A stretch of DNA of 64,000 nucleotides, taken from assembly GCA_963714875.1 (NCBI GenBank), contig CAVQQI010000011.1:868001-932000 (forward strand). The letters run 5' to 3'. Source of the DNA: JBAOHV01 sp963714875. GTDB taxonomy: Bacteria > Actinomycetota > Acidimicrobiia > Acidimicrobiales > Microtrichaceae. The notes beneath the pieces were generated by a model. It ran no database searches. It was not told the DNA's origin and was given only the letters and a program-made list of their open reading frames with translations. Below are positions 46,477-54,982 of the stretch, piece by piece; positions within the stretch are counted from its first letter, which is position 1; every line of letters starts with the position of its first letter. The position numbers were made by a program, and so were the translations under genes.

Positions 46477-47521
46477 TCAGATCCGATCGACGCGTCGGCC
46501 GGTGCCGGCGAGCACGGCGGCCCGCTCGTCTGCTGGACGGTCGGCGAGAACACTGGCCGTCGCATCGGCGAGCGTGGCCCACGGTATCGCCGCCTTGTCG
46601 ACGGGGAAGTTCGAGCCGAACATGCAGCGTCCCGCGCCGAACGTGTCGAGCAGGTGATCGACGAACGGCTGCATGTCGTCGGCGACCCGGGCAACCGATG
46701 GGGGCTCCGACCATGTGTGGTAGCCGAAGCCGAGGATCGGCATGGCGAGGCCGGAGACCTTGACGGTCACCTGCTCACACTCGGCGAGTTGGCTGATGCC
46801 GTCCCGCCACTCCCCCACGATCCTGTCGCGCTCGATGTTGCTGGTCCCGAGCCCACCGTAGGGCCCGGCGGCGGCGGGTGGCGTACCGGCGTGGTCGAGG
46901 ATGATCGGCACCTGGGGGACGTCGGCGGCCAGCGCAGCCAGGTCGTCGAGTTGGTGGTGGTAGATCGTTGCGTCGAAGCTGAGGCCGTAGTCGGCGAGCC
47001 CGCGCGAACCCCCTGCGCCACGATTCGTCTCGCATGAGCCCAGCCCGGTCGGTGCTGTCCATGATCGACGTCGACGGGTGGCTCGCCAGCGGGTCGCGGA
47101 CACCACGAAAGCGCGCGCTGGCGGCGAGGTGGGCGGCCAGCACATCGTCGACGACCGACCCGGCGGACAGGTCGACCCGACCGACGATGGCGACGAGCTC
47201 GGGGGCGTCGAGCGAGTCGAGCCAGCGGGTCTCGTCGACAGCAGCCATCGGGCCGCTGGCGTTCCAGTTGGCCTCGATGTGCACGAAGCCCTCGAGATCG
47301 CGGCCCTCGGCTTCGGTGGCGAGGTCGGCGGGCAGGTGGTCGGCCAGCACGTGGTCGGGCTTGCCGAAGAACTCGACGACATCGTCGGGGAAGAGCCGAC
47401 GGGCAGTCCAGCGCATCGCCGGAGGGTTCCAGCCCAACAGACGCACGAAGGTCGACGCCTGTCGCGGCGTCCCCCGCACGTCCCACAGGTGGACGTGGGT
47501 GTCAAGGACGGCGTTGGACAT
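46477..47521 (-). CDS. Amidohydrolase family protein (Amidohydro_2), frameshifted
   Basis: The joined protein of about 347 residues has the TIM-barrel metal motif LDTHVHLWD near the start, HIEANWN near residue 80, ILDHAGTPP and VKVSGLAMP in the second half, and the closing aspartate region FGSNFPVDKA. Family members are 2-pyrone-4,6-dicarboxylate lactonase-like or ACMSD-like hydrolases. One extra base in the C-run 46999-47001 breaks the frame; removing it reads RRGFARLADYGLSFDA. The ATG at 47521 has a weak ribosome binding site. It could serve the same catabolism as the dioxygenase, but the link is only proximity. Confidence 0.8.
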
Positions 47522-47715
47522 GGACTCGTAGGCTATGCAACGCCACCGAGTCGCGTAGCCGCACCCAGTTGCCGGTCAGCTCGCCCCGCGCTGGCGGCGG
47601 TACCGGTGGGTGCCGCCATCGGCGAGACTCTCCACCGTCCCGGATTCGCCTCGTTCGAACCCGTCCACTGGCCAGTAGTTCCTCCCCCGGATGTTGTGAG
47701 ATCGACAACAACGAG

Positions 47716-47789
47716 TGGGCGCGGAGGGACTCGAACCCCCGACTCCCTGGATGTAAACCAGGTGCTCTGACCAGCTGAGCTACGCGCCC
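47716..47789 (-). tRNA. tRNA-Val (anticodon TAC)
   Basis: The 74-nt cloverleaf is complete: acceptor GGGCGCG/CGCGCCC with discriminator A, D-arm GCTC...GAGC, anticodon stem CCTGG/CCAGG around the loop TTTACAT, and a TTCGAGT T-loop. CCA is not encoded. The anticodon TAC reads GTA valine codons. Confidence 0.95.
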
Positions 47790-47827
47790 GAGACCGGAGA
47801 TGGTAGGTCAGCAGCCCTCCGGCACCC

Positions 47828-48398
47828 TCACGAGCCGGTTGCCGATGCTCGGCCGGGAAGTCTCGCTCCCGTCAGATCGATGGCTCCGCTGCGCTCGAGC
47901 GCCCGCAGTGCGGTCACGGTCTCGATCTGCAGCTTCGGCAGATCGGCCAGCGCGAACCACTCCACCGCCTCGATCTCGGGCGACGAGGGCATGGCACGCT
48001 CGACGGACTCGCCGGGAGCGGGACGAGCCGAGAAGACCACGTCGACCCGGTGCAGCCGCGACTCGACGACGACCACCGGTTCCCCGAGCAGCTCGACGCG
48101 CAGGTTGACCTCCTCCAGGGTCTCGCGGCACTGCAGCCACCTCGGGTTGCTCGTGGCGCTTCGCCAGCCCACCTGGAGTACCCCACTGCCGATAGTACGA
48201 GTGACGAACCAGCAGGATGGCCCCGTCGTCGCGCTGGACGATGCAGATGGCACCCACGGTGTACTTGGGCGACCCGAACCGCACGATCAGCCGCCGGGCG
48301 CGGCGCGGCAGCAGGCCGAAGACGCGCAGCGCGAGCAGGTGCAGCTGGTAGGCAGGTCCGCTGCGCCGGACACCGTCGTGGAGACCCGGGGCACTCAC
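47828..48398 (-). CDS. NUDIX hydrolase, frameshifted
   Basis: The joined product has about 189 residues. An N-terminal helix with basic residues (LLPRRARRLIVRFG) precedes the NUDIX fold. The NUDIX box spans the break: GGLAKRHEQPEVAA then CRETLEEVNL, with one extra base near 48131. When that base is removed the box reads GGLAKRHEQPEVAACRETLE, with the magnesium-binding REXXEE in place. The GTG start at 48398 overlaps the stop of the inositol-phosphatase-like gene by 4 bp. Substrate unknown. It ends 38 bp before tRNA-Val on the same strand. Confidence 0.78.
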
Positions 48399-49153
48399 GG
48401 CGCGTCCGATCGGGCGACCAGCAACTGCTCGAACAGCTCCGGGGTCCCCGCTGCCACCAACGTCCGCCGCACCGAGTGCTCCAGCACCACCAGGTCCCTG
48501 CCGTGCCCGTCCGACATCTGGCCGCCGGCTTCCTGCACCACGAGCATGGCCCCCAGGTAGTCCCACGGACCCAGGCTGTCGGACCAGTCGATCGACCCGT
48601 CCACGGTGCCATCGGCGACGCTGCACAGGTCCAGCGCCGTCGCACCCAGCGAGCGGTACTGACGCCACCCCAGATGCCTCGGTGCGTAGCCGTTCAGCAC
48701 CAGCAGGGCCTCGGGAACCGTGGCCACGGGCGAGGGTCGGATGGGTCGACCGTCACGGGTGGCGCCTGCGCCGCGCACCGCCTGGTAGCGGGTGCCCGTC
48801 GCCAGGTTCACCACCAGCGCAGCACGCGGCCCGTTCCGATCCACTGCACACAGGCTCGTCGCATACCACGGGATGCCGCGGCTGGCGTTGGTGGACCCGT
48901 CGACCGGATCGAGCACGACGACGATGTCGTTGTCGGCATCCTCCAGCCCCGACTCCTCGGACAGCACCCCCACGCCGGCAGCTCGCAGCACGCCGAGCGC
49001 CGCGTCATCGGCCACCAGGTCGATGCGGTACTGCCCGGGCCGTTCACCCCGGTCGCGGCGACCGTCGGGCTGTCCGGCCAGATCGCCGGCCAGCGCAACC
49101 CGCACCGCGTCAGCGGTGTCGTCGAGCAGCCGCACCAGTTCCTGATCGTGCAC
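48395..49153 (-). CDS. Inositol monophosphatase family protein
   Basis: The 252-residue protein has the magnesium sites of the IMPase family: LSEESG near residue 65, VLDPVDGSTNASRGIPWY near residue 80 and SLGPWDYLGAMLVVQEAGG near residue 195. Members remove phosphate from inositol phosphate, histidinol phosphate, PAP or fructose bisphosphate; the sequence does not settle which. GTG 49153 is taken as the start. It is the first gene of a pair with the NUDIX gene. Confidence 0.88.
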   Translation of the reverse strand: MHDQELVRLLDDTADAVRVALAGDLAGQPDGRRDRGERPGQYRIDLVADDAALGVLRAAGVGVLSEESGLEDADNDIVVVLDPVDGSTNASRGIPWYATSLCAVDRNGPRAALVVNLATGTRYQAVRGAGATRDGRPIRPSPVATVPEALLVLNGYAPRHLGWRQYRSLGATALDLCSVADGTVDGSIDWSDSLGPWDYLGAMLVVQEAGGQMSDGHGRDLVVLEHSVRRTLVAAGTPELFEQLLVARSDAP

Positions 49154-49205
49154 CGTCTGAGGGTACCGGCTCGCCCCAGGACCCCGGTGCTGGCAACCTG
49201 TAGGC

Positions 49206-49772
49206 GTGTCTCTGCTCGACGTCTCCGGCTTCGTCGCCGACCTCAAGAATCACGCCGCCGATCACGGGTTCCACATCCATGACGAACGCCACTTCGTCGA
49301 GACCTACTCCATGCGTCAGGCGTGGGAGGTCGACCTCCACCCCGAGGAGGCCTGCGGCGGGCCGCTCGAGTTCCACTTGGCGCTGGAGATCGACCCGCGG
49401 ACCGTGCTCGCGTTCGAGGACCAGGTCATGGCGCTTCCCGAGGACCAGGATCCCGACGAGCAGCACTTCCTGCCGCTGACCTTCACCTGGTCGCTGCCCC
49501 CGCTGCCCCGCTGCCCCGACCTGCTGCTGCTGGCCACCGAGATCGCCGGCATCGGCGGCCCCGACCTGCCCGTCGAGGTCTCTGCGGTCGATTCGTTCGC
49601 GGCGGTGACCGATCCGTCGGAGCGCACGCTGACAGTGGTCGCACGCGTCGTGGTGAGCGTCACGCAGATCTATCTCGGAGAGGAACAGCTGTGCGACACC
49701 CTGGAACGGTGCCTCGACGTCAGCCGGTTCCTGTTGGACTCCGCGCCCGTCTGGCTCGACGACCGCGGCTGA
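49206..49772 (+). CDS. Hypothetical protein
   Basis: A soluble, acidic protein of 188 residues. The middle is a run of strands (PLEFHLALEIDPRTVLAFED, LPLTFTWSLPPLPRCP), then TLTVVARVVVSVTQIYLGEE and a helix ending RFLLDSAPVWLDDRG. No family is recognised. The start is GTG 49206, and the gene diverges from the inositol-phosphatase-like gene. Its frame has the codon bias of its neighbours and no better frame exists. Confidence 0.6.
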   Translation: MSLLDVSGFVADLKNHAADHGFHIHDERHFVETYSMRQAWEVDLHPEEACGGPLEFHLALEIDPRTVLAFEDQVMALPEDQDPDEQHFLPLTFTWSLPPLPRCPDLLLLATEIAGIGGPDLPVEVSAVDSFAAVTDPSERTLTVVARVVVSVTQIYLGEEQLCDTLERCLDVSRFLLDSAPVWLDDRG

Positions 49773-49789
49773 GCCGGACAGCCGGAGGG

Positions 49790-50041
49790 TTACGCCAAGG
49801 GGTTCTCGGGGAGTCCGCCGTCCACGACGTTCTGGATCGTCTCACCGACCCCGCCGGGCAGCGACTCACCCAGTCCGGTGATCGACTCGGTCGCCTGCCC
49901 GAGGTCGACACCGAGGGACTCGGCGACGCCGGCGCCGTCTCCCAGGATCCCCTCGACGTGTTCACCCAGCCCCGTGGACTCCAGCGCGTTCTGGATCGTC
50001 TCGCCGCCGAGGAATCCCCTCAGCATGTCGATCATCCCCAT
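49790..50041 (-). CDS. Small Gly/Glu-rich protein
   Basis: The 83-residue protein starts at ATG 50041 behind an ideal AGGAGG. It opens with MGMIDMLRGFLGG and has a repeated SxxGLGE theme (ESTGLGEHVEG, ESITGLGESLPG), ending in NPLA. It is acidic and contains no Cys and no membrane helix. No family is recognised. A hairpin and a TATAGC hexamer lie upstream. Confidence 0.65.
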   Translation of the reverse strand: MGMIDMLRGFLGGETIQNALESTGLGEHVEGILGDGAGVAESLGVDLGQATESITGLGESLPGGVGETIQNVVDGGLPENPLA

Positions 50042-50110
50042 CGTGCCCTCCTGGCCGGTAGTCCGCACCGAGGAAGGTAGCCCGACCGCAGCTATACCCC
50101 ACTGCAGTTT

Positions 50111-50128
50111 CCTGAATCGAAATTCAGG
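50111..50128 (-). terminator. Hairpin downstream of the saccharopine dehydrogenase-like gene
   Basis: CCTGAAT and ATTCAGG form a perfect 7-bp stem; on the minus strand the loop is TTCG. It lies 27 bp past the end of the dehydrogenase-like gene and 70 bp before the small gene start. It may be a weak terminator or a promoter-region operator. Confidence 0.4.
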
Positions 50129-50154
50129 TGATTGACGGAACATGTCCCGACCGG

Positions 50155-51363
50155 TCAGCGCTCCTCGATCCCGGTCGGCGATCCGTAGTCGGCGATCAGG
50201 TCGAGGAAGGGCACCGGAGGAAACGCCTCCGGGCCCAGGACACCGGCACCGGACCATGTGCCCGCTGCCAACAGCTCCATCGCCACGACCGGGTTGATCG
50301 CCGTCTGCCACACGACTGCCTGCGAGTCGTCCAACTCCATCGTCTCGGCGTTGTCCACCAGGTGATAGAGGTACACCTCACGCGGGTTGCCGTCCTTGCC
50401 GGTGCCCTTCACCCAGGTCCCCGCGCACGTGGCTCCGCTCATCTTGTCGCCGAGCGTCGCGGGATCGGGCAGGCACGCAGCGACGACGTCACGGGGTGAC
50501 ACCGACATGCCGCGGACGCTCACGGGGTCGATCCGGTCCAGTCCCAGCTTGTTCAGCGTCTTGAGCACGTCGATGAACTCGTCGCCCAGCCCGTACTTGA
50601 ACGTGACCCTGTTGCACTCGACCCAACGCGGGATGAGCACGACCTCTTCGTGTTCGACGTTGACGCACTCGACGGGGCCGATGCCGCCCGGGAAGTCGAA
50701 CACCTCCGGTTCCGAGAACGGCTCGGTGGTGAAGAAGCCGCGCTCACGCTCCCAGATCAGCGGAGGGTTCAGGCACTCCTCGATCGTGGTCCAGATGGAG
50801 AAGCTCGGAGCGAAGTCGTAGCCGGCGACTGCCAGGTTGGCGCCATCACGCACCCCGATCTCGTCGATGTCGCTGAACAGCTCGTCGGCGGCGTACCGGG
50901 CGAACACGTCCGACACGCCGGGTTCGACACCCATGCCGACGAGTGCCAGCTGGCCCTTCGACTCCCACTCCGCCGCAACCGCCCACTGCTCGTCGCCGAG
51001 CATGACGCCGGTCAGCTCATGGGGCCGCTCGGGGTGCGGGTGCGACAGCGACATCGCCATGTCCAGATAGGTCGCCCCAGCGTCGAAGGCCCCGCCGAAG
51101 ATCGGCATCACGAACCGCGGATCTGCTGCGTTGAGCACGACGTCACACTCGTGCCGCTCGACGCATGCGGCCACTGCCGCCCGGTCACTGGCATCCAGCT
51201 GGTCCGAGGTGAACCGCGCATCACCGGTCTTCGCCGCAGCGGCAGCGCCGCGAGCCGGGTCGATGTCGGTCATCACCATCGCGTCGAAGAACGGCCGACG
51301 ACGAGCGATCATCGCCGCCGCGGTACCGACCCCGCCGCTTCCCACCACGAGTACTCGCATCAT
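50155..51363 (-). CDS. Saccharopine dehydrogenase-like oxidoreductase
   Basis: The 402-residue protein has the N-terminal dinucleotide loop VLVVGSGGVGTAAAMIA and the saccharopine dehydrogenase-type core, with VVLNAADPRFVMPI, GATYLDMAMSL and LVGMGVEPGVSDVFARYA. The related reactions are on the lysine side chain (saccharopine, alpha-aminoadipate semialdehyde, or lysine 6-dehydrogenase), but carboxynorspermidine dehydrogenase, a polyamine enzyme, belongs to the same fold. The start may be the first or the second of two ATG codons (51363/51360). It is divergent from a PNPOx-like gene with 17 bp between. Confidence 0.82.
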   Translation of the reverse strand: MMRVLVVGSGGVGTAAAMIARRRPFFDAMVMTDIDPARGAAAAAKTGDARFTSDQLDASDRAAVAACVERHECDVVLNAADPRFVMPIFGGAFDAGATYLDMAMSLSHPHPERPHELTGVMLGDEQWAVAAEWESKGQLALVGMGVEPGVSDVFARYAADELFSDIDEIGVRDGANLAVAGYDFAPSFSIWTTIEECLNPPLIWERERGFFTTEPFSEPEVFDFPGGIGPVECVNVEHEEVVLIPRWVECNRVTFKYGLGDEFIDVLKTLNKLGLDRIDPVSVRGMSVSPRDVVAACLPDPATLGDKMSGATCAGTWVKGTGKDGNPREVYLYHLVDNAETMELDDSQAVVWQTAINPVVAMELLAAGTWSGAGVLGPEAFPPVPFLDLIADYGSPTGIEER

Positions 51364-51380
51364 GCACCTACTCTCTGCTC

Positions 51381-52043
51381 GTGACCGAGCCTTCGCCGCC
51401 CCCGGAACGGGTGCGGGTACGCCGACTTCCTGAGCTCGCGACCTATGACCGCGAGCAGGTGTTCGCCCTGTTGGACCGGGCCAACCTCTGCCATGTGGGT
51501 GTGGTCGTCGAGGACCACCCGATCGTCATCCCGACGCTGTACGCCAGGATCGGCGACGAGTTGTTCCTGCACGGTTCGGTCGCCAGTCGCCTGCTGCGCC
51601 GGGTGCGTTCTGCCACGCCGATCTGCGTCACCGTCACCGAGGTCGACGGTCTGGTGCTGGCACGCTCCGCGTTCGAGACCTCGATGAACTACCGGTCGGT
51701 CGTGGTGTTCGGTGACGGACGAGAGGTGACCGACGACGCCGAACGACTGGCGGCGCTGCGCGCCATCAGCGAGGCCGTGCTGCCGGGACGGTGGGACGAC
51801 GTACGGCCGCCCACCGCGAGCGAGCTCCGCCAGACCATGGTCGTCGCGGTCACCATCGATGAGTGCTCGGCCAAGGTGTCCGCCGGGCACCCCGAGGATC
51901 CGGCCGGAGAGCTCGAGCTGCCGATCTGGGCCGGCCGCGTGCCGCTGCGCCGGGTGGCCGATGCGCCGGAGCCCGCGCCGGACCTGCGCAGTGGGATCGC
52001 GGTACCGGAGTACCTGCGGGCCTGGGTCGATCACCGCCGCTGA
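51381..52043 (+). CDS. Pyridoxamine 5'-phosphate oxidase family protein
   Basis: The 220-residue protein has the split-barrel flavin-binding pattern: LLDRANLCHVGVVVEDHPIV, then FLHGSVASRLLRRVRSATP, CVTVTEVDGLVLARS and SVVVFGDGREV. This subgroup (pyridoxamine 5'-phosphate oxidase-related, sometimes heme- or F420-binding) is larger than true PdxH. It may act in redox steps of the neighbouring catabolism or be unrelated. GTG 51381 is the start. It converges with the oxidase gene at 2 bp. Confidence 0.8.
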   Translation: MTEPSPPPERVRVRRLPELATYDREQVFALLDRANLCHVGVVVEDHPIVIPTLYARIGDELFLHGSVASRLLRRVRSATPICVTVTEVDGLVLARSAFETSMNYRSVVVFGDGREVTDDAERLAALRAISEAVLPGRWDDVRPPTASELRQTMVVAVTIDECSAKVSAGHPEDPAGELELPIWAGRVPLRRVADAPEPAPDLRSGIAVPEYLRAWVDHRR

Positions 52044-52045
52044 GC

Positions 52046-53380
52046 TCATCGGTCCAGCCGATCCTGTGCCCGGAACCACTCCCCCACCACAGGGAGCCAC
52101 GCCCGGCGCAACGAACGCAGCGGGATGCGCCGGTGTGTGAGCTCGGCGAACGGCGGCATCGGGTCACCGCAGATCGCGCCGGCCATGCGGTGCCCCATCC
52201 AGGTGTTGAGCGCCACCCCCGAGCCGTTGCAGCCGGTGGCGTACCAGCGGCGTTCGATCCGACCGCAGTGCGGCAGCCGATCCAGTGTCAACGCCACCCT
52301 GCCGCCCCACACGCGATCCACGCGGGTCCCGGCCAGCTGCGGATGAGCGAGCAGCATCGAGGCATACAGGTGGTCACGGGCCTCGGTCAGCCCGACCCGG
52401 CCCAGGTTCCGGCGTCCGCCGAACAACAGGCGGCCCTCCGGCCCGTGGCGCCAGTACCACAGCAGGTTCCGGTCGTTGAAGGCCATGCGCCGGGTCGGCA
52501 GGACGGTAGCCGCGAGGTCGGCATCGAGCGGCTCGGTCGCGATGATGAACGAATCCATCTCCAGCACCCGGTCCCGCAGGCCGGGATCGACGTCGTCGGC
52601 ATAGGCGTTGGTCGCCAGGAAGACCTCGGCGGCGCGGACCTCTCCCCGGCGGGTGCGCACCAGGTGCCCCTCCTGCCCTGCCGGCGCGATCGAGATGGCC
52701 GGCGTGTTCGGGAACAGCTCCACTCCCGCTGCCCGCGCCCGCTCCACCAACCCGACGTGCAGCCGAGCCGGGTGCAGGCCGCCGGTGCGCTCCACGACCA
52801 TGCCCGCGGCGAACAGGGTGGAGCCCGCCTCGGCGACCAGCTCGTCGCCGGTGACCAACCGGGCGTCGCCGCCGGTGGAACGGTGCTCGTCGACCAGCGT
52901 CCGCAGTGCATCTGCACCCCGACGTCCGTGGGTCAGGTAGAGCTGCCCGGAACGCTCGTAGTCGCATTCGATCGGTGGCGAGCTGCTGGACGACTCGACG
53001 GTCGACGATCCGGCTTCCGGGGACCCGCCGACGAGCGATTCGATGTGGTCGAACGCCGCTTCGACCTCGTGATGTAGCCGGAGCCCCAGTGGGCCGTAGC
53101 GCTGCTCGAGGGTCCGCGGCCCGGCTTTCAGCTCGGGGATGACCATCCCGCCGTTGCGGCTGCTGGCGCCCCACCCGAGTTCGTGGCGGTCCAGGACCAC
53201 CACGGAGCGCCCGCGACGAGCCAGCTCGATCGCTGCGGACAGCCCGCAGTAGCCCGCTCCGACGACCACGACGTCGGACTGCGCCGGCACTCCGGGTTCC
53301 GGCCGACGATCGAGTCCGGCGGCGACCGGGTCGACACCTTCGTGCCAGAGCACGCCCTCTCGGTAGCCCGCTCCGAGCAC
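52046..53380 (-). CDS. FAD-dependent amine/amino-acid oxidoreductase (DAO family, PuuB-like)
   Basis: The 444-residue protein has the FAD motif VVVVGAGYCGLSAAIELARR near residue 38 and the GWGASSRNGGM segment of the DAO family. The YxxGxLWxxG-like start and the SGQLYL segment are similar to gamma-glutamylputrescine oxidase PuuB and related amine oxidases. It oxidises an amine or imino acid with FAD and gives off ammonia and peroxide or passes electrons on. GTG 53380 sits 8 bp after the Lrp stop, so it belongs to the same operon. A longer frame upstream would overlap the Lrp gene. Confidence 0.82.
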   Translation of the reverse strand: MLGAGYREGVLWHEGVDPVAAGLDRRPEPGVPAQSDVVVVGAGYCGLSAAIELARRGRSVVVLDRHELGWGASSRNGGMVIPELKAGPRTLEQRYGPLGLRLHHEVEAAFDHIESLVGGSPEAGSSTVESSSSSPPIECDYERSGQLYLTHGRRGADALRTLVDEHRSTGGDARLVTGDELVAEAGSTLFAAGMVVERTGGLHPARLHVGLVERARAAGVELFPNTPAISIAPAGQEGHLVRTRRGEVRAAEVFLATNAYADDVDPGLRDRVLEMDSFIIATEPLDADLAATVLPTRRMAFNDRNLLWYWRHGPEGRLLFGGRRNLGRVGLTEARDHLYASMLLAHPQLAGTRVDRVWGGRVALTLDRLPHCGRIERRWYATGCNGSGVALNTWMGHRMAGAICGDPMPPFAELTHRRIPLRSLRRAWLPVVGEWFRAQDRLDR

Positions 53381-53388
53381 TGCGGCGT

Positions 53389-53859
53389 TCAGAGCGCACC
53401 CCAGCTGTAGGTCTGCTTGACCAGGTGCAGGTAGGAGAAGATCTGGGTGCCGCGCACGCCGTTCAGGACGCGGATCCGGTCGTTGACGAGCTCGAGCAGG
53501 TGCGCCATGTCCAGGCACACCACCTCGGCGAAGATGTCGTAGCGGCCGGCGGTGATCACGACGTACTCGGCCTCGTCCAGCTCCGTCAGCGACGCCGCCG
53601 CCGCTCGGACGTCGCCGGTCACCTCGATCCCGACAAGCGCCTGCACCGCGAAACCGAGGGTGGCAGGGTCGGTGACCGCCACCACCTGCATGACGCCGCT
53701 GTCGATCAGCCGCTGCACCCGTTGACGCGCCGCGGCCTGGGACAGCCCCACCGCAGGCCCCAGCTTCGAGTACGGCAACCTCCCGTCGAGCTGCAGCTCC
53801 CGGATGATCGCCTTGTCGGTCTCATCGATCTCGACCGCCGACATCTGTGGCTCGGACAT
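53389..53859 (-). CDS. Lrp/AsnC family transcriptional regulator
   Basis: The 156-residue protein has an N-terminal helix-turn-helix (DETDKAIIRELQLDGRLPYS, then VGLSQAAARQRVQRLIDSG) and a C-terminal RAM ligand-binding domain (DVRAAAASLTELDEAEYVV and FAEVVCLDMAHL). It binds an amino acid and senses its level. ATG 53859 is chosen; a GTG at 53862 is also possible. It lies inside the aminotransferase-Ald-Lrp-oxidase operon, so it likely controls its own operon and the divergent dehydrogenase genes. Confidence 0.92.
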   Translation of the reverse strand: MSEPQMSAVEIDETDKAIIRELQLDGRLPYSKLGPAVGLSQAAARQRVQRLIDSGVMQVVAVTDPATLGFAVQALVGIEVTGDVRAAAASLTELDEAEYVVITAGRYDIFAEVVCLDMAHLLELVNDRIRVLNGVRGTQIFSYLHLVKQTYSWGAL

Positions 53860-53863
53860 CACG

Positions 53864-54982
53864 TCAGGTTCCCACGATGGTGCGGTCGATCTCGGCGAGC
53901 GCACCGGCAACGACAGGGTTGACGACGGCTCCTGCGCGGGTGTTGAGCCCGTGGGCCAAGGTCTCGTCGTGCGCGCACGCCTCGTCCGGTCCTGATCGGG
54001 CGATGGCCACGAGGTACGGCAGCGTCGCGTTGGTCAGCGCCGAGGTCGACGTGCGGGGAACTGCTCCCGGGATGTTGCCGACGCAGTAGTGCACCACGTC
54101 GTGGACCCGGTACACCGGGTCGTGGTGCGAGGTCTCGCGTGAGGTCGCGAAGCACCCACCCTGGTCGATCGCGACGTCGGCGAGGACCGAGCCGGGTCGC
54201 ATCGCGGCGACCATCGACTCGTCGACGACCGTCGGGGCACGACCACCCGCGACGAGCACGGCGCCGACGACGAGGTCAGAGCCCGCGACGGTCCGAGCGA
54301 CACTGCCGGTGTTCGACGCGAGCGTGGTGATCCGCCCTGGCAGGCTGTACTCGAGGGACCGCAACCGCTCGAGGTCGCGGTCGAGCAGGGTGACCTGCGC
54401 GCCCATGCCCGCAGCGATGATCGCAGCGTTCCATCCGACGTTGCCGGCACCGATCACGGCGACCTGCGCCGGAGCGACGCCCGGAGCGCCGGACAACAAC
54501 ACGCCGCTGCCACCCTGGGGGGCCTCCAGGAACCTGGCGCCCGCCTGGGTCGCCATCCGGCCTGCGATCTCGCTCATGGGAGCCAGCAACGGCAACGAGC
54601 CGTCGTCGCGCATCACGGTCTCGTACGCGATGCCGGTGGTGCCGGCCTCGCACAGGGCGCGAGCGACGTCCGGGTAGGCAGCCAGATGCAGGTAGGTGAA
54701 CAGGGTCAGGTCGGACCGGAGATGACGGAGCTCGTCCGGCTGCGGTTCCTTGACCTTGCAGACCAGTCCCGCCCCGGCCCAGACGTCGTCGGCCTCTGCG
54801 ACGATCCGCGCCCCGGCTGCGGCGTAGGCGTCGTCGGCGATGCCGACGCCACCGCCTGCACCCGACTGCACCAGCACCTCGACCCCGTGGGAGCGCAACT
54901 CGGTCACCCCGTCGGGGGTCACCGCGACGCGTCGCTCGTCGGGCTTCGTCTCGGTGGGTACGCCGACGACGAGGGAGCTCAC
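53864..54982 (-). CDS. ald: Alanine dehydrogenase
   Basis: The 372-residue protein has the alanine dehydrogenase/PNT signature: VGVPTETKPDERRVAVTPDG near the start, CKVKEPQ (catalytic Lys) near residue 75, the histidine in YLHLA near residue 96, and the NAD loop VAVIGAGNVGWNAAIIA near residue 170. It interconverts L-alanine and pyruvate with NAD and ammonia. GTG 54982 overlaps the aminotransferase stop. In this operon it would recycle the alanine made when pyruvate is the amino acceptor. Confidence 0.9.
   Translation of the reverse strand: MSSLVVGVPTETKPDERRVAVTPDGVTELRSHGVEVLVQSGAGGGVGIADDAYAAAGARIVAEADDVWAGAGLVCKVKEPQPDELRHLRSDLTLFTYLHLAAYPDVARALCEAGTTGIAYETVMRDDGSLPLLAPMSEIAGRMATQAGARFLEAPQGGSGVLLSGAPGVAPAQVAVIGAGNVGWNAAIIAAGMGAQVTLLDRDLERLRSLEYSLPGRITTLASNTGSVARTVAGSDLVVGAVLVAGGRAPTVVDESMVAAMRPGSVLADVAIDQGGCFATSRETSHHDPVYRVHDVVHYCVGNIPGAVPRTSTSALTNATLPYLVAIARSGPDEACAHDETLAHGLNTRAGAVVNPVVAGALAEIDRTIVGT

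Noticed and set aside
47690..47712. GTTGT/ACAAC inverted repeat after tRNA-Val
   Set aside because: The 5-bp stem is too weak to call a terminator.
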